From: an uncultured Mobilibacterium sp.
Lineage (GTDB): Bacteria > Bacillota > Clostridia > Peptostreptococcales > Anaerovoracaceae
NCBI GenBank assembly: GCA_947254375.1
Contig: CAMYCF010000007.1
Span: 1 to 60,105, forward strand
Direction: 5' to 3'
DNA: 60,105 nucleotides
The notes beneath the pieces were generated by a model that was given only the letters and a program-made list of their open reading frames with translations, had not been told where the DNA came from and ran no database searches. The position numbers and the translations under genes were made by a program. Below, one piece after another: positions 25,908-35,389 of this stretch; positions within the stretch are counted from its first letter, which is position 1; every line of letters starts with the position of its first letter.

Positions 25908-28900
25908 CTAATATTCGAATTTCCCTTCGAACGCGAACGCGACTTCGCCCGTCAGAACGGCCTTGCCGTCCCTGTAGTTGACGGTCATATCGCCGCCCGG
26001 GAACTCGACGATGACGTCCATTCCTTCCTCGCAGTATCCGAGTTCACACGCGATCGCGACGGCCGCGCACGCACCGCTCGCGCACGAGAGCGTCTCTCCG
26101 TTCGAGCGCTCCCACACCCTCATCCTGATCGTCCTCGGATCGACGACCCTGACGAATTCCGTGCTCGTCCTGTTAGGGAAAATGTCGGCGTACTCGAACG
26201 CGGGACCTATATCCTCGAGGTCGAGGTTATCGATGGAGTCGCAGAATACGACGCAGTGAGGTCCGCCGACCGCAAGGCAGCTTACCCTGCAGTCTTTGCC
26301 GCCGATCGTCACGAGCGAGTCGAGGAGTCTCGGTTTCTTCGTTTTTACCGGCACATCGACCGCATCGCTTTTTATATTTTCGACTTCGATGCTGACGGAG
26401 TTTACCCTTCCGTCGCGCAGGAACAACCTTAATTTCTTGATCCCGTCGCCGGTCTCGACCGTTATCCTGTCGCGCGCTACGAAGCCCTCTTCATATACGT
26501 ACTTCGCTCCGCACCTTATGCTGTTGTCCGAAGCTCCGCCTTCCGAACCGTCGCGGTTGAACGTCCTCATCTTGACGTCGGCCACCCTCGACTTCTCTAT
26601 CAGGACGATGCCGTCGCCCCCGATAGATCTGTTCCTGTCGCAAAGGCTGATACAGAGCGATTCCGGTCCCTCGATCCTTCCGTCGAAGTTCTTGATGATT
26701 ATATAGTCGTTGCCGCAGCTCTGTATCTTCTGGAACCTGACGTCCCTGTGCGTCGCGCGCATGTGGTTGATGTCGATCAGCTCCGTGTTCTGTATCGAGA
26801 ACCTGCTCGCGATCATGTTCGCGAGGGCTCCCGCCGTGTCGACGCTCGTAAGGCACGGGATTCCGAGCTGCATCGCCCTCTTGTGGACCGCCGTATAATC
26901 TCCGAGCGCCGCATCGTTTGCCGTTCCCGTAAAAATTATATAGCTCGTCTTTCCGCTCTCCATGAGGTCGATTATGTCGTTGTTGACCTGCGCCTTTTTT
27001 ACCGTCGTGACGTCGATGCCGAGCTTCTTTATCGCTTCCGCCGTTCCTCTCGTCGCGTATATCTTCATACCGAGCGCATCGAACTTCATCGCGATAGGGA
27101 GTATCTCCGGATAGTCGCGCTTCTGTACGCTTATCATGACTCCGTGTTCTTCCCCGGCCTTCCTCTGAGGCACAGTGAATCCCGCAGCGGTAAGTCCCTT
27201 GTAAAGGGCTTCGTTGAGCGTCCTTCCGAGTCCGAGCACCTCTCCCGTCGATTTCATCTCCGGTCCGAGTATCGAGTTCGCATCCGTCAGTTTTTCGAAG
27301 GAGAAAACAGGTACCTTAACCGCTACGTAAGGAGGCGTCCTAAAAAGTCCTGTCCCGTATCCGAGATCCTGGAGCTTCGCGCCGAGCATGACCTCCGCCG
27401 CGATGTCTACCATAGGTACTCCCGCGACCTTGCTTATATAAGGCACGGTCCTCGACGCCCTCGGGTTCACCTCTATTACATAGAGTTCACCTTTATAGAG
27501 CAGGTACTGTATGTTTACGAGGCCCTTCGTTCCGAGCGCGAGCGCGAGCTTCTCCGAAACGTCGCATATCCTGCGGAGCTGCTTGTCCGAGAGGTTGTAC
27601 GGCGGATACACGGCTATCGAGTCGCCGGAGTGGATGCCGGCTTTCTCTATGTGTTCCATTATCCCCGGTATCAGCACGTCGTCGCCGTCCGATATTACGT
27701 CGACTTCGAGCTCGATGCCCGGCATGTACTTATCGATGAGTACCGAATTGGAGCCGTTTTCGAGAATGGTCTCCATGTATTTTCGCGTATCCTCTTCGCC
27801 GCCGGATATGGTCATGTTCTGACCGCCGATGACGTAGGAAGGTCTGAGCAGGACAGGATATCCGATCTGCTCCGCCGCCTCGATCGCTCCTTCGAGCGTC
27901 GTTACGCTGAGGCCCTTCGGCCTGCTTATGCCGAAGTTTTCGAGCAGGGCGTCGAAACGGCCTCTGTCTTCCGCTATGTCTATACTCTCAGCCGATGTCC
28001 CGAGTATCGCGATGCCGTTTTCATCGAGGAACTGCGTCAGCTTGATCGCCGTCTGGCCGCCGAATGCGACTACGACGCCGATAGGCTTTTCGATCTCGAT
28101 GATGTTCATTACATCTTCCGGATAGAGCGGCTCGAAGTAGAGTCTGTCCGCCGTATCGTAGTCCGTCGATACCGTTTCCGGGTTGTTGTTTATTATGACG
28201 ACATCGTATCCGAGCTTCCTCAGGGTCCAGACGCAGTGTACGGACGAGTAGTCGAATTCGATACCCTGGCCGATCCTTATAGGGCCGGATCCGAGTACGA
28301 TTATGACCGGTCTTCCGCTTCTCTTAAAACGCCTCGACTCGCATGCTTCGTCGCACGTCGAGTAAAAATACGGCGTCTCCGCATTGAACTCGGCTGCGCA
28401 TGTGTCTACCATTTTGTAGCTGAAATGATGTTCCGGAAGTTTTTTCGCGCCCGATATCCTCTTGATAGCCTCATCCGGATATCCGAATTTCTTCGCTTCT
28501 TTATATACATCTTCCGCTATCTTTCCGCCCGGAGCCGCCTCCCGAAGCTCCTCTTCGAATTCGACGAGGTTCTTGATCTTGTTCAGGAACCACGGATCTA
28601 TCTTCGTGATCTCGTTGATTTTTTCTACGGTCACTCCCGTCTTCAGAGCCTCGAAGATCGTAAAGAGTCTCCTGTCGTCCCTGAGGTCGAGCCTCTCCTC
28701 TATGCTGAAGTCGGAGTTCTGTTTGAGGTCGAGCGTGTCGAGTGATATCTCAGCGCCTCTGACAGCTTTAAGGAGCGTCGACTCGAAGCTGTGGCCTATT
28801 GCCATGACCTCGCCCGTGGCCTTCATCTTCGTGCCGAGCTTCCTTTTTACACCGGCGAACTTATCGAACGGCCATTTCGGCAGTTTCAGGGCGACGTAGT

Positions 28901-29951
28901 CGATGCTCGGTTCGAAGCACGCGCACGTCTTTCCCGTTATATCGTTTTTTATCTCGTCGAGAGTGTAGCCGAGAGCGATTTTCGTCGTTATCTTTGCGAT
29001 AGGGTAGCCCGTCGCTTTTGACGCCAGAGCCGATGATCTCGACACCCTCGGATTTACCTCTATGACAGCGTATTCGAAGCTCTCAGGGTCGAGGGCAAAC
29101 TGGCAGTTGCAGCCTCCCTCTATGCCGATCGAGGAGATTATGTCGAGCGACGCCGTGCGGAGCATCTCGAATTCCTTATCCGCAAGCGTCAGCGTAGGCG
29201 CTACGACTATGCTGTCTCCCGTGTGTATACCGACAGGGTCGAAGTTCTCCATAGAGCAGATCGCTATCGCGTTGCCGATCGAATCGCGCATCGTCTCGAA
29301 CTCGATCTCCTTCCAGCCCGCGATGCACTTCTCAACGAGTATCTGGGTGATCGGGGACTGGTCGAGTCCTTCTTTCGCGATCCTTCTGAGCTTCTCTTCA
29401 TACGAAGCGATACCGCCGCCCGTTCCTCCGAGCGTGAACGCCGGCCTTACTATTACCGGATATCCGATCTCTTCCGCTATCTTTACCGCGGTCTCTACGT
29501 CTTCAGCGATGCCCGACGGCACGACCGGCTGACCGATCGCCTCCATAGCATCGTGGAAAAGCTCCCTGTCCTCCGCAGTATCGATCGCTTCTATCTTGGA
29601 TCCGAGCAGCCTGACGCCGTGCTCTTCAAGCCATCCGTCCTTCGAGAGCTGCATGGCTATCGTGAGGCCCGTCTGTCCGCCGAGTCCCGCGAGGAGGCTG
29701 TCCGGCCTTTCCTTTTCTATTATTCTTTTTACCGTGTCCACGTTGAGCGGTTCAAGATATATCTCGTCCGCCAGGTGCTTGTCCGTCATTATCGTGGCCG
29801 GGTTGGAGTTTACGAGAACTACGTCGATGCCTTCTTCCTTGAGTACACGGCACGCCTGCGCTCCCGCATAGTCGAATTCCGCCGCCTGACCTATTACGAT
29901 CGGTCCGGATCCTATCATCAGGACTTTTTTAATACTCTTATCTCTTGGCAT
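25908..29951 (-). CDS. carB: Carbamoyl-phosphate synthase large subunit fused to a DapF-like (diaminopimelate epimerase) domain
   Basis: 1347 residues. Residues 1 to about 1065 are a complete CarB: two ATP-grasp halves (each with a GSGPIxIGQxxEFD start), then the MGS-like allosteric domain. In frame, with no stop, residues 1072-1347 match DapF from FQKIQSCGNDY to EVAFAFEGKFEY. In DapF two cysteines act as acid and base; here the second is kept (ETLSCASGAC, about 1290) but the first, in the usual CGNGIRC, reads SDNSIRC, a serine at about 1141. No ribosome binding site precedes the in-frame ATG near the junction (about 26765), so this reads as a real fusion. It overlaps carA by 14 bases. Confidence 0.93.
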   Translation of the reverse strand: MPRDKSIKKVLMIGSGPIVIGQAAEFDYAGAQACRVLKEEGIDVVLVNSNPATIMTDKHLADEIYLEPLNVDTVKRIIEKERPDSLLAGLGGQTGLTIAMQLSKDGWLEEHGVRLLGSKIEAIDTAEDRELFHDAMEAIGQPVVPSGIAEDVETAVKIAEEIGYPVIVRPAFTLGGTGGGIASYEEKLRRIAKEGLDQSPITQILVEKCIAGWKEIEFETMRDSIGNAIAICSMENFDPVGIHTGDSIVVAPTLTLADKEFEMLRTASLDIISSIGIEGGCNCQFALDPESFEYAVIEVNPRVSRSSALASKATGYPIAKITTKIALGYTLDEIKNDITGKTCACFEPSIDYVALKLPKWPFDKFAGVKRKLGTKMKATGEVMAIGHSFESTLLKAVRGAEISLDTLDLKQNSDFSIEERLDLRDDRRLFTIFEALKTGVTVEKINEITKIDPWFLNKIKNLVEFEEELREAAPGGKIAEDVYKEAKKFGYPDEAIKRISGAKKLPEHHFSYKMVDTCAAEFNAETPYFYSTCDEACESRRFKRSGRPVIIVLGSGPIRIGQGIEFDYSSVHCVWTLRKLGYDVVIINNNPETVSTDYDTADRLYFEPLYPEDVMNIIEIEKPIGVVVAFGGQTAIKLTQFLDENGIAILGTSAESIDIAEDRGRFDALLENFGISRPKGLSVTTLEGAIEAAEQIGYPVLLRPSYVIGGQNMTISGGEEDTRKYMETILENGSNSVLIDKYMPGIELEVDVISDGDDVLIPGIMEHIEKAGIHSGDSIAVYPPYNLSDKQLRRICDVSEKLALALGTKGLVNIQYLLYKGELYVIEVNPRASRTVPYISKVAGVPMVDIAAEVMLGAKLQDLGYGTGLFRTPPYVAVKVPVFSFEKLTDANSILGPEMKSTGEVLGLGRTLNEALYKGLTAAGFTVPQRKAGEEHGVMISVQKRDYPEILPIAMKFDALGMKIYATRGTAEAIKKLGIDVTTVKKAQVNNDIIDLMESGKTSYIIFTGTANDAALGDYTAVHKRAMQLGIPCLTSVDTAGALANMIASRFSIQNTELIDINHMRATHRDVRFQKIQSCGNDYIIIKNFDGRIEGPESLCISLCDRNRSIGGDGIVLIEKSRVADVKMRTFNRDGSEGGASDNSIRCGAKYVYEEGFVARDRITVETGDGIKKLRLFLRDGRVNSVSIEVENIKSDAVDVPVKTKKPRLLDSLVTIGGKDCRVSCLAVGGPHCVVFCDSIDNLDLEDIGPAFEYADIFPNRTSTEFVRVVDPRTIRMRVWERSNGETLSCASGACAAVAIACELGYCEEGMDVIVEFPGGDMTVNYRDGKAVLTGEVAFAFEGKFEY

Positions 29952-31041
29952 CTTTTTTCTCCTCCATCATGCTTGCAAATTTATCGAACAGGAATCCCGT
30001 GTCGTGCGGTCCCGCGCTCGCCTCCGGGTGGAACTGGACCGAGAAGCAGTCGAGACCTATGTAGTCGATGCCCTCACACGTTCCGTCGTCGGCGTTCACA
30101 AAACTCATCACGCCGACCCCTTCAAGGCTTTCAGGGTCTACGGCATAACCGTGGTTCTGCGTCGTTATGTAAGAGCGGCCTTTATTCTCGCATTCCGAGA
30201 TGACCGTGACCGGCTGGTTTGCTCCCCTGTGACCGTACTTCATCTTGTACGTCTTGCCGCCGAACGAAAGAGCCATAAGCTGGTGGCCGAGGCAGACGCC
30301 GAAGATCGGCACCTTCTTTATCATCTTTTTTATTTCTCTTATCGTCTGGACGTTTTCGGCCGGATCCCCCGGGCCGTTCGAGAGCATGATGCCGTCAGGC
30401 TCCGCCGCGAGGATCTCCGACGCGGTCGTCGTGGAAGGAACGATCCTGACTTCGCATCCGCGCATTGCGAGCTTCTTCGCAATGCTCTTCTTCGCACCGT
30501 AATCGACGAGCGTGACCTTGTACTTCGTCTCGCCTTCGGCTTTTACGATGTGCTCTTCGGCGCAGGTAACGCTTTTTACGGCGTCCTTGATCTCGTATTC
30601 TTTTATTTTATCGAAGGACTTCGGCGGCTTTGAACAGATCATCGCGTTCATGACGCCTTTTTCCCTGAGGATCGTCGTGAGCTCGCGCGTGTCGAGGCCG
30701 TATATGCCCGGGATGCCCTTCTTTTTGAGGAAGGTGTCGAGGTCGTAACCGCACCTGAAGTTCGACGGCTCGTCGCAGTAGTCCCTGACGATATATCCTT
30801 TACAGACGGACTCGCCTTCGAAGTCCTCTTCCATGATCCCGTAATTTCCGATCATCGGGAATGTCTGCATTATGATCTGGCCGTAATAGCTGGGGTCCGT
30901 AAGCGTCTCCACATATCCGCACATACCCGTCGTGAACACCATTTCTCCGATGCTGTCACCTTCGGCTCCGAACCTTCCGCCCTCGAAGACCGTGCCGTCG
31001 TCGAGCACGAGATAAGCCTTTTCGTCGTTCCTTTTACTCAC
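29938..31041 (-). CDS. carA: Carbamoyl-phosphate synthase small subunit
   Basis: 367 residues. The glutaminase domain has the nucleophile cysteine in FGVCLGHQ and the His-Glu pair in QFHPEAS. It feeds ammonia from glutamine to CarB for pyrimidine and arginine synthesis. The start is GTG at 31041 with GGAGGAG eight bases upstream. Its stop overlaps the start of carB by 14 bases, implying coupled translation. It follows a GntR-family gene by 113 bases. Confidence 0.97.
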   Translation of the reverse strand: MSKRNDEKAYLVLDDGTVFEGGRFGAEGDSIGEMVFTTGMCGYVETLTDPSYYGQIIMQTFPMIGNYGIMEEDFEGESVCKGYIVRDYCDEPSNFRCGYDLDTFLKKKGIPGIYGLDTRELTTILREKGVMNAMICSKPPKSFDKIKEYEIKDAVKSVTCAEEHIVKAEGETKYKVTLVDYGAKKSIAKKLAMRGCEVRIVPSTTTASEILAAEPDGIMLSNGPGDPAENVQTIREIKKMIKKVPIFGVCLGHQLMALSFGGKTYKMKYGHRGANQPVTVISECENKGRSYITTQNHGYAVDPESLEGVGVMSFVNADDGTCEGIDYIGLDCFSVQFHPEASAGPHDTGFLFDKFASMMEEKKDAKR

Positions 31042-31110
31042 TTTTACTCCTCCGATCCGTTTTTATTTTTATAAAAAATCATTGCTTTGCCCTTTTCGTT
31101 ACACAAGAAA

Positions 31111-31139
31111 GGAGAGCAAGTGTTGCGCCTGCCCTCTCC
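31111..31139 (-). terminator. Possible weak terminator between gntR and carA
   Basis: GGAGAG and CTCTCC pair across a 17-base loop with inner GCAGG/CTTGC-type contacts, followed on the minus strand by TTTCTTGTG. The U-run is poor, so partial read-through into carA is likely. Confidence 0.35.
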
Positions 31140-31154
31140 CGTAAAAAACCAAAG

Positions 31155-31838
31155 TCACCTGTTCCCATGGTTCCATTTTTTCTCCAAATTGAAGATGCAT
31201 TCCTTGAGCGCTTTTACGTGGGCATCGGTCTCTTCTCTCGCCCTGTCGCTGTCTCCGGAAATTATCGCCTCCATTATCCTTCTGTGCTCCGCAGGCATCT
31301 TGATGTACTGCGAAACGTCGTCGTAGTAAAGGTACCTGAAGCGGAGCGAAAGCTCCTGTATGTGATCCACCATGTCGATGAGCGTCCTGTTGTCACTGCA
31401 TTCGACGATAAAACTGTGGAAGGCGCTGTCGAACTCTATCATCTTCTCCTTGTCGTTGTTCTCGACGGCTGATTCAAACATCTCTACGTAGTGTTTGAGC
31501 TGCGACTTCTGAGGGTCCTTTATCCTCTGAGCCGCGAGGTAGGCCGCGAAACTTTCGAGATCCTCCCTGACCTCGAATACGTCGACCATGTCTTTAACGG
31601 AAATTTTGGAAACGTACGCGCCGCGCCTCGGCTCTATCGTGACGAGGCCGTCGTCGGCGAGCTTCTTGATCGCCTTCCTTATCGGCGTCCTGCTGACGTT
31701 CATCTTCTCGGCAAGGCTTATCTCCATGAGTCTCGTGTACGATTCTATCTCGCCCTTGAGTATCTTGTCCTTGAGCTCGAGATATACAAGCTCCATCAAA
31801 GATTTCTGTATTGGAAGATTGAATTTCATACCTGACAT
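31155..31838 (-). CDS. GntR-family transcriptional regulator (FCD subfamily)
   Basis: 227 residues. The N-terminal winged helix (about 8-75) has the motif LAEKMNVSRTPIRKAIKKL, and the C-terminal all-helical FCD domain (about 85-220) has the expected histidines in FHSFIVECSD and EHRRIMEAI, which usually bind a metal and a small carboxylate. GGAGG lies nine bases before ATG 31838, inside the end of ispE, so the two genes overlap by 13 bases and are probably translationally coupled. The ligand cannot be told from sequence. Confidence 0.92.
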   Translation of the reverse strand: MSGMKFNLPIQKSLMELVYLELKDKILKGEIESYTRLMEISLAEKMNVSRTPIRKAIKKLADDGLVTIEPRRGAYVSKISVKDMVDVFEVREDLESFAAYLAAQRIKDPQKSQLKHYVEMFESAVENNDKEKMIEFDSAFHSFIVECSDNRTLIDMVDHIQELSLRFRYLYYDDVSQYIKMPAEHRRIMEAIISGDSDRAREETDAHVKALKECIFNLEKKWNHGNR

Positions 31839-32878
31839 TTGCCTTCACCTCCGAGTTTCACAAGCCAAGTTCCGCGATCTTCAGTAATGCCGCTCAGCAG
31901 TCCATCGATTTCGTAAAATTCCCTGCGTGCCGTATCTTCGTCCGAATAGTACGCCGCGACGGTCGGTCCGCTTCCGCTCACCGTTACCGCAAAAGCCGAC
32001 AGCCCGCGTGTCATCGCGTCCCTGATCCTGCCCGTTTCGGGACTCGACTCGAACGCATATTCTTCCATTTCATTGTAAAACAAAATGCTGTTTTTGTCGC
32101 GCCGATTTTCGGTAAAATCGGGCTGTTTTTCGGCCGATTTTTCCGCCCGGTCGCGGTCTATCGCATCGTACGCTTCCTTTGTCGAAATGCCCTCGGAAGG
32201 CTTCACTAAGATCGCCCAGCCGCCGACCGATCTCACCGGTTCCACGATCTCGCCGATCCCGCTTATCCTTACTGCAGTCGAAAGGAGTGCGCTCCCCTCG
32301 AGCGGCTTTCCTTCGCCTTCGAGATCGTCCTTTGCGGCGGATCCGTCTATCGCGATCATTGCCGGGACATCGGAGCCGACTTTTATTCCCGCGGCGATCA
32401 GTTCCGGTACGCTTAGGACATTGCCGAGAAGGGAGTTCACTGCGAGCATGACAGCCGCCGCATCCGTGCTCCCCCCGGCGAGACCGGCTTCTGCCGGAAT
32501 GTTCTTCTTAAGGGTGATGCGAAAGCCGGGAAGGTCCGCGCCTTCTCCTACTTTGCCGCGGATCGCAGAAAGTGCCGCGACCGCTCCCCTGTAGGCGAGG
32601 TTCTTTTCGCCCGAGCATATGCCCCTGCTTATGTCGTTATCTTCGATCTCGAGCGTGACGGGCGGCAGCTGTTCATCCGCACTGCGGGAGCTTCCCGTTT
32701 CTGCCGCGCTCATCGCGCCTTCCGCTTCCGTCGCTGCCGTCGTTTCGACCGTCACTTCGTCGCACAGGCTGATGCGCTCCATGACGGACGATATCTCGTG
32801 ATATCCGTCCGGTCTCCTGTTTCCGATAAAAAGCTCGATATTCACTTTTGCATATGCTTTCAAAGTTTTCGCGCCCAC
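31826..32878 (-). CDS. ispE: 4-diphosphocytidyl-2-C-methyl-D-erythritol kinase
   Basis: 350 residues; GHMP-kinase of the MEP isoprenoid pathway that phosphorylates CDP-ME. The substrate motif AYAKVNIELFI is at the N-terminus and the ATP loop PAEAGLAGGSTDAAA is intact. It is about 60 residues longer than typical family members, mainly from a low-complexity Ala/Glu/Ser insertion near residues 45-75 and extra sequence near residues 240-275. The start is GTG at 32878 with AGAGGTAG upstream. It overlaps the GntR gene downstream. Confidence 0.94.
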   Translation of the reverse strand: MGAKTLKAYAKVNIELFIGNRRPDGYHEISSVMERISLCDEVTVETTAATEAEGAMSAAETGSSRSADEQLPPVTLEIEDNDISRGICSGEKNLAYRGAVAALSAIRGKVGEGADLPGFRITLKKNIPAEAGLAGGSTDAAAVMLAVNSLLGNVLSVPELIAAGIKVGSDVPAMIAIDGSAAKDDLEGEGKPLEGSALLSTAVRISGIGEIVEPVRSVGGWAILVKPSEGISTKEAYDAIDRDRAEKSAEKQPDFTENRRDKNSILFYNEMEEYAFESSPETGRIRDAMTRGLSAFAVTVSGSGPTVAAYYSDEDTARREFYEIDGLLSGITEDRGTWLVKLGGEGKCQV

Positions 32879-32897
32879 GATATCTACCTCTGCCCGT

Positions 32898-32924
32898 AAA
32901 AAAGGATGCCAAAGGCACCCTTTT
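32898..32924 (-). terminator. Intrinsic terminator after the Ig-like membrane-protein gene
   Basis: AAAGGGTGCC, loop TTT, GGCATCCTTT (10 pairs, one G-U) ending in a run of six T on the minus strand, nine bases past the stop codon. It lies only 20 bases before ispE, whose promoter I could not identify. Confidence 0.8.
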
Positions 32925-32932
32925 ATAACGGT

Positions 32933-33814
32933 TTATTTCCTGCTACCGGTTCGATTATTCTTTCCTCTTTTTTTGCCGCTCTCCGGCTTGCTCTGCTGCG
33001 ACGACTTGCCGAGCCCCGACTTGTAAGTGCCGCCGGCTGCGCTTATCGGTCTCCTCTTCGAAACTTTGTATACGTAAGGGAGCTCCGCGCTTAGATCGAG
33101 TTTCGCTTCGAGCTTCTCCCTCATCTCTTCGTTCTTCTTTTCGGCTTTCCTGACCTTGCGGTCTTTCTTCGCCTTTCTGCGCTGCTCCTCTTTGATCACT
33201 TCGTCGACGCTTTTACCGGTCTTCTTCGCTTCGCGGTAAGGGTTGAACGCGCCGTCCTTCTTTTCCTTCTTGCCCTCAGCGGCGTCTTCCGCCTGCTTCT
33301 GAGCCTGCTGTCTTACGGAGATGACGATGATACCGCCGAACATGAGTCCCATCATTATGAAGTTGACGCTCATGTTCATCTTCTGGTTATACGTCCTGAA
33401 GCTGATCTCTTCGTTCCTGCCGAGCATGTTGCCCTGATCGTCCATGAATGACTTATCGATGACGACCTTGTATTCCGTGTTGCTCTTTACGACCAGATGC
33501 TTGCTGTCGGTGTTGTTGGCGAGGACGAGAACGAGGCCGCTCTTATTGTCGGCGGTCAGTACCCTTGCTGGGATCTTCTTCCCCTTCATGTCGACTATCT
33601 TGATGAGGCCCTCATTGTGCTTCTTCGTCGCATCGTCCGAAACGGAGTTGCTGAAATAAAGTTTCATGCCGACGTTCTCGATCGATGTATTCTTTTGTCC
33701 GTCTTTCGGGTAGGAGGACTTGAGTGTCAGGCTACCCTCGTCAGCGAAAGCAAATGCTCCGCACGCCGCGATCATGATCGATACGACCAAAGCTATAATG
33801 CCGGCTTTCTTCAT
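32933..33814 (-). CDS. Exported SbsA-like Ig-domain protein with one membrane helix and a basic cytoplasmic tail
   Basis: 293 residues. An N-terminal signal sequence (IIALVVSIMIAACGAFAFA) is followed by an SbsA/Big_5-type Ig-like domain (about 25-145, with SSYPKDGQKNTSIENVGMKL). A transmembrane helix (about 153-170) leads to a highly charged Lys/Glu/Arg-rich tail of some 120 residues, predicted coiled or disordered. The layout suggests a membrane-anchored protein with an extracellular Ig domain and cytoplasmic basic tail. Function unknown. It has its own promoter and terminator. Confidence 0.8.
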   Translation of the reverse strand: MKKAGIIALVVSIMIAACGAFAFADEGSLTLKSSYPKDGQKNTSIENVGMKLYFSNSVSDDATKKHNEGLIKIVDMKGKKIPARVLTADNKSGLVLVLANNTDSKHLVVKSNTEYKVVIDKSFMDDQGNMLGRNEEISFRTYNQKMNMSVNFIMMGLMFGGIIVISVRQQAQKQAEDAAEGKKEKKDGAFNPYREAKKTGKSVDEVIKEEQRRKAKKDRKVRKAEKKNEEMREKLEAKLDLSAELPYVYKVSKRRPISAAGGTYKSGLGKSSQQSKPESGKKRGKNNRTGSRK

Positions 33815-33856
33815 TCCGATATACCTCCGATTTTTGTTTCTTTATATATCCGAGTA

Positions 33857-33885
33857 ATTCTATCACACGCACGAACTTGTCGCAA
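33857..33885 (-). promoter_or_regulatory. Promoter of the Ig-like membrane-protein gene
   Basis: TTGCGA (33885-33880), 17-base spacer, TAGAAT (33862-33857) on the minus strand, about 43 bases before the ATG. Confidence 0.6.
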
Positions 33886-33895
33886 GGTCAAAAAA

Positions 33896-35389
33896 TCATT
33901 CGATCCAGTCCAGCGTCCTTTTTACCGCCTTATGCCAGTAGCGGCACTTTTCCTCCCTGACCGCCTCTTCCATTGACGGCTCAAACGATTTTTCGACGGC
34001 GAACTTCCCGTATATCTCATCCGTGTTTTTCCAGTATCCCGTAGCAAGACCCGCCATATACGAAACGCCGAGCGCCGTCGTCTCGACCGTCTTCGGGCGA
34101 TCGACCTTCACGCCGAGCAGATCCGCCTGGAACTGCATGAGAAAATCGTTCTGCGACGCACCGCCGTCGACTCTGAGGCTCGGAAGCTCGATCCCGCTGT
34201 CCTCCTTCATCGCGTCTATCACGTCCATAGACTGAAAGGCGAGCGATTCAAGCGTCGCCCTGACTATGTGCTCGCGCCGCGTGCCTCTCGTGATCCCGAA
34301 GATCCCGCCCCTCGCGTACATGTCCCAGTAAGGCGCACCCATTCCGGTAAAAGCCGGCACGACGTAGACGCCGCCTGAATCACCGACCATGTCCGCATAG
34401 TATTCGCTCATCGGAGCGTCGTACAGGATGCGGAGCTCGTCGCGCAGCCACTGTATGGCGGAGCCGCCGTTAAAAACGGACCCTTCGAGGGCGTATGTCG
34501 TTTCGCCGCCAATTCCCCAAGCGATCGTTGTGATGATGCCGTGCTTCGATTTTACCGCGGTGTCCCCCGTGTTCATCAGGAGAAAGCAGCCCGTACCGTA
34601 CGTATTTTTTACCATGCCCGGGTAAAAACACGTCTGGCCGAAGAGAGCCGCCTGCTGGTCGCCGAGGATCGCGGCGATCGGTATTTGCTTTTTATCGAAA
34701 AAGCGTTCATCGGTAAAATCATATATCTCCGAGGAATCGCGGACCTCCGGGAGCATCGCGCGCGGTATGCCGAGTATCGAGAGGATCTCATCGTCCCACT
34801 CGCGCGTGTGTATGTTGAACATCATCGTCCTGCTCGCGTTTGAGACGTCGGTCACGTGCGTCCTGCCGGCCGACAGGTTCCACAAGAGCCAGGTGTCTAC
34901 GGTGCCGAATAAAAGTTCGCCGCGCTCGGCTTTTTGCCGCGCCCCTTCGACGTTGTCGAGTATCCACTTCAGCTTCGTCGCGGAAAAATACGCGTCGAGC
35001 ACAAGTCCGGTCCTCTCCCTAAAAAGTTCGGCAAACCCTTCTTCCCGCAGCCGCTCGCAGATGTCCGCCGTCCTTCTGCACTGCCAAACGATCGCGTTGT
35101 AGATCGGCTTCCCCGTCCCGCGGTCCCAGACGACCGTCGTCTCGCGCTGATTCGTTATGCCGATCGAGTCGATCTCTGCCGCCGAAATGCCCGCCTGCTC
35201 CGTGACTTCGCGCGCCGCCTCGACGGTCGCGTTCAGGATCTCGACCGCGTCGTGCTCGACCCAGCCGGGGTGCGGATAATACTGCGTAAATTCTTTTCTG
35301 CTGATCGCGACCTTCTCCGAATCCCTGTCGAACAGTATCGCGCGGGTACTCGTGGTCCCCTCGTCCAAAGCCATTATGTATTTATCCAT
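33896..35389 (-). CDS. glpK: Glycerol kinase
   Basis: 497 residues, normal length. The FGGY-kinase phosphate loop LDEGTTSTRAILFDR lies at the N-terminus; the C-terminal half has LRVDGGASQNDFLMQFQADL and the ALGVSYMAGLATGYW signature. It makes glycerol 3-phosphate for catabolism or lipid synthesis. No glpF or glpD is adjacent. GGAGG precedes ATG 35389. Confidence 0.97.
   Translation of the reverse strand: MDKYIMALDEGTTSTRAILFDRDSEKVAISRKEFTQYYPHPGWVEHDAVEILNATVEAAREVTEQAGISAAEIDSIGITNQRETTVVWDRGTGKPIYNAIVWQCRRTADICERLREEGFAELFRERTGLVLDAYFSATKLKWILDNVEGARQKAERGELLFGTVDTWLLWNLSAGRTHVTDVSNASRTMMFNIHTREWDDEILSILGIPRAMLPEVRDSSEIYDFTDERFFDKKQIPIAAILGDQQAALFGQTCFYPGMVKNTYGTGCFLLMNTGDTAVKSKHGIITTIAWGIGGETTYALEGSVFNGGSAIQWLRDELRILYDAPMSEYYADMVGDSGGVYVVPAFTGMGAPYWDMYARGGIFGITRGTRREHIVRATLESLAFQSMDVIDAMKEDSGIELPSLRVDGGASQNDFLMQFQADLLGVKVDRPKTVETTALGVSYMAGLATGYWKNTDEIYGKFAVEKSFEPSMEEAVREEKCRYWHKAVKRTLDWIE

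Noticed and set aside
26738..26770. Separate dapF gene starting at the in-frame ATG near the CarB-DapF junction
   Set aside because: No ribosome binding site precedes that ATG and there is no stop codon for carB, so a fusion is the simpler reading.
26748..28745. 665-codon plus-strand frame opposite carB
   Set aside because: Antisense shadow of a conserved enzyme, with no ribosome binding site or recognisable motif.
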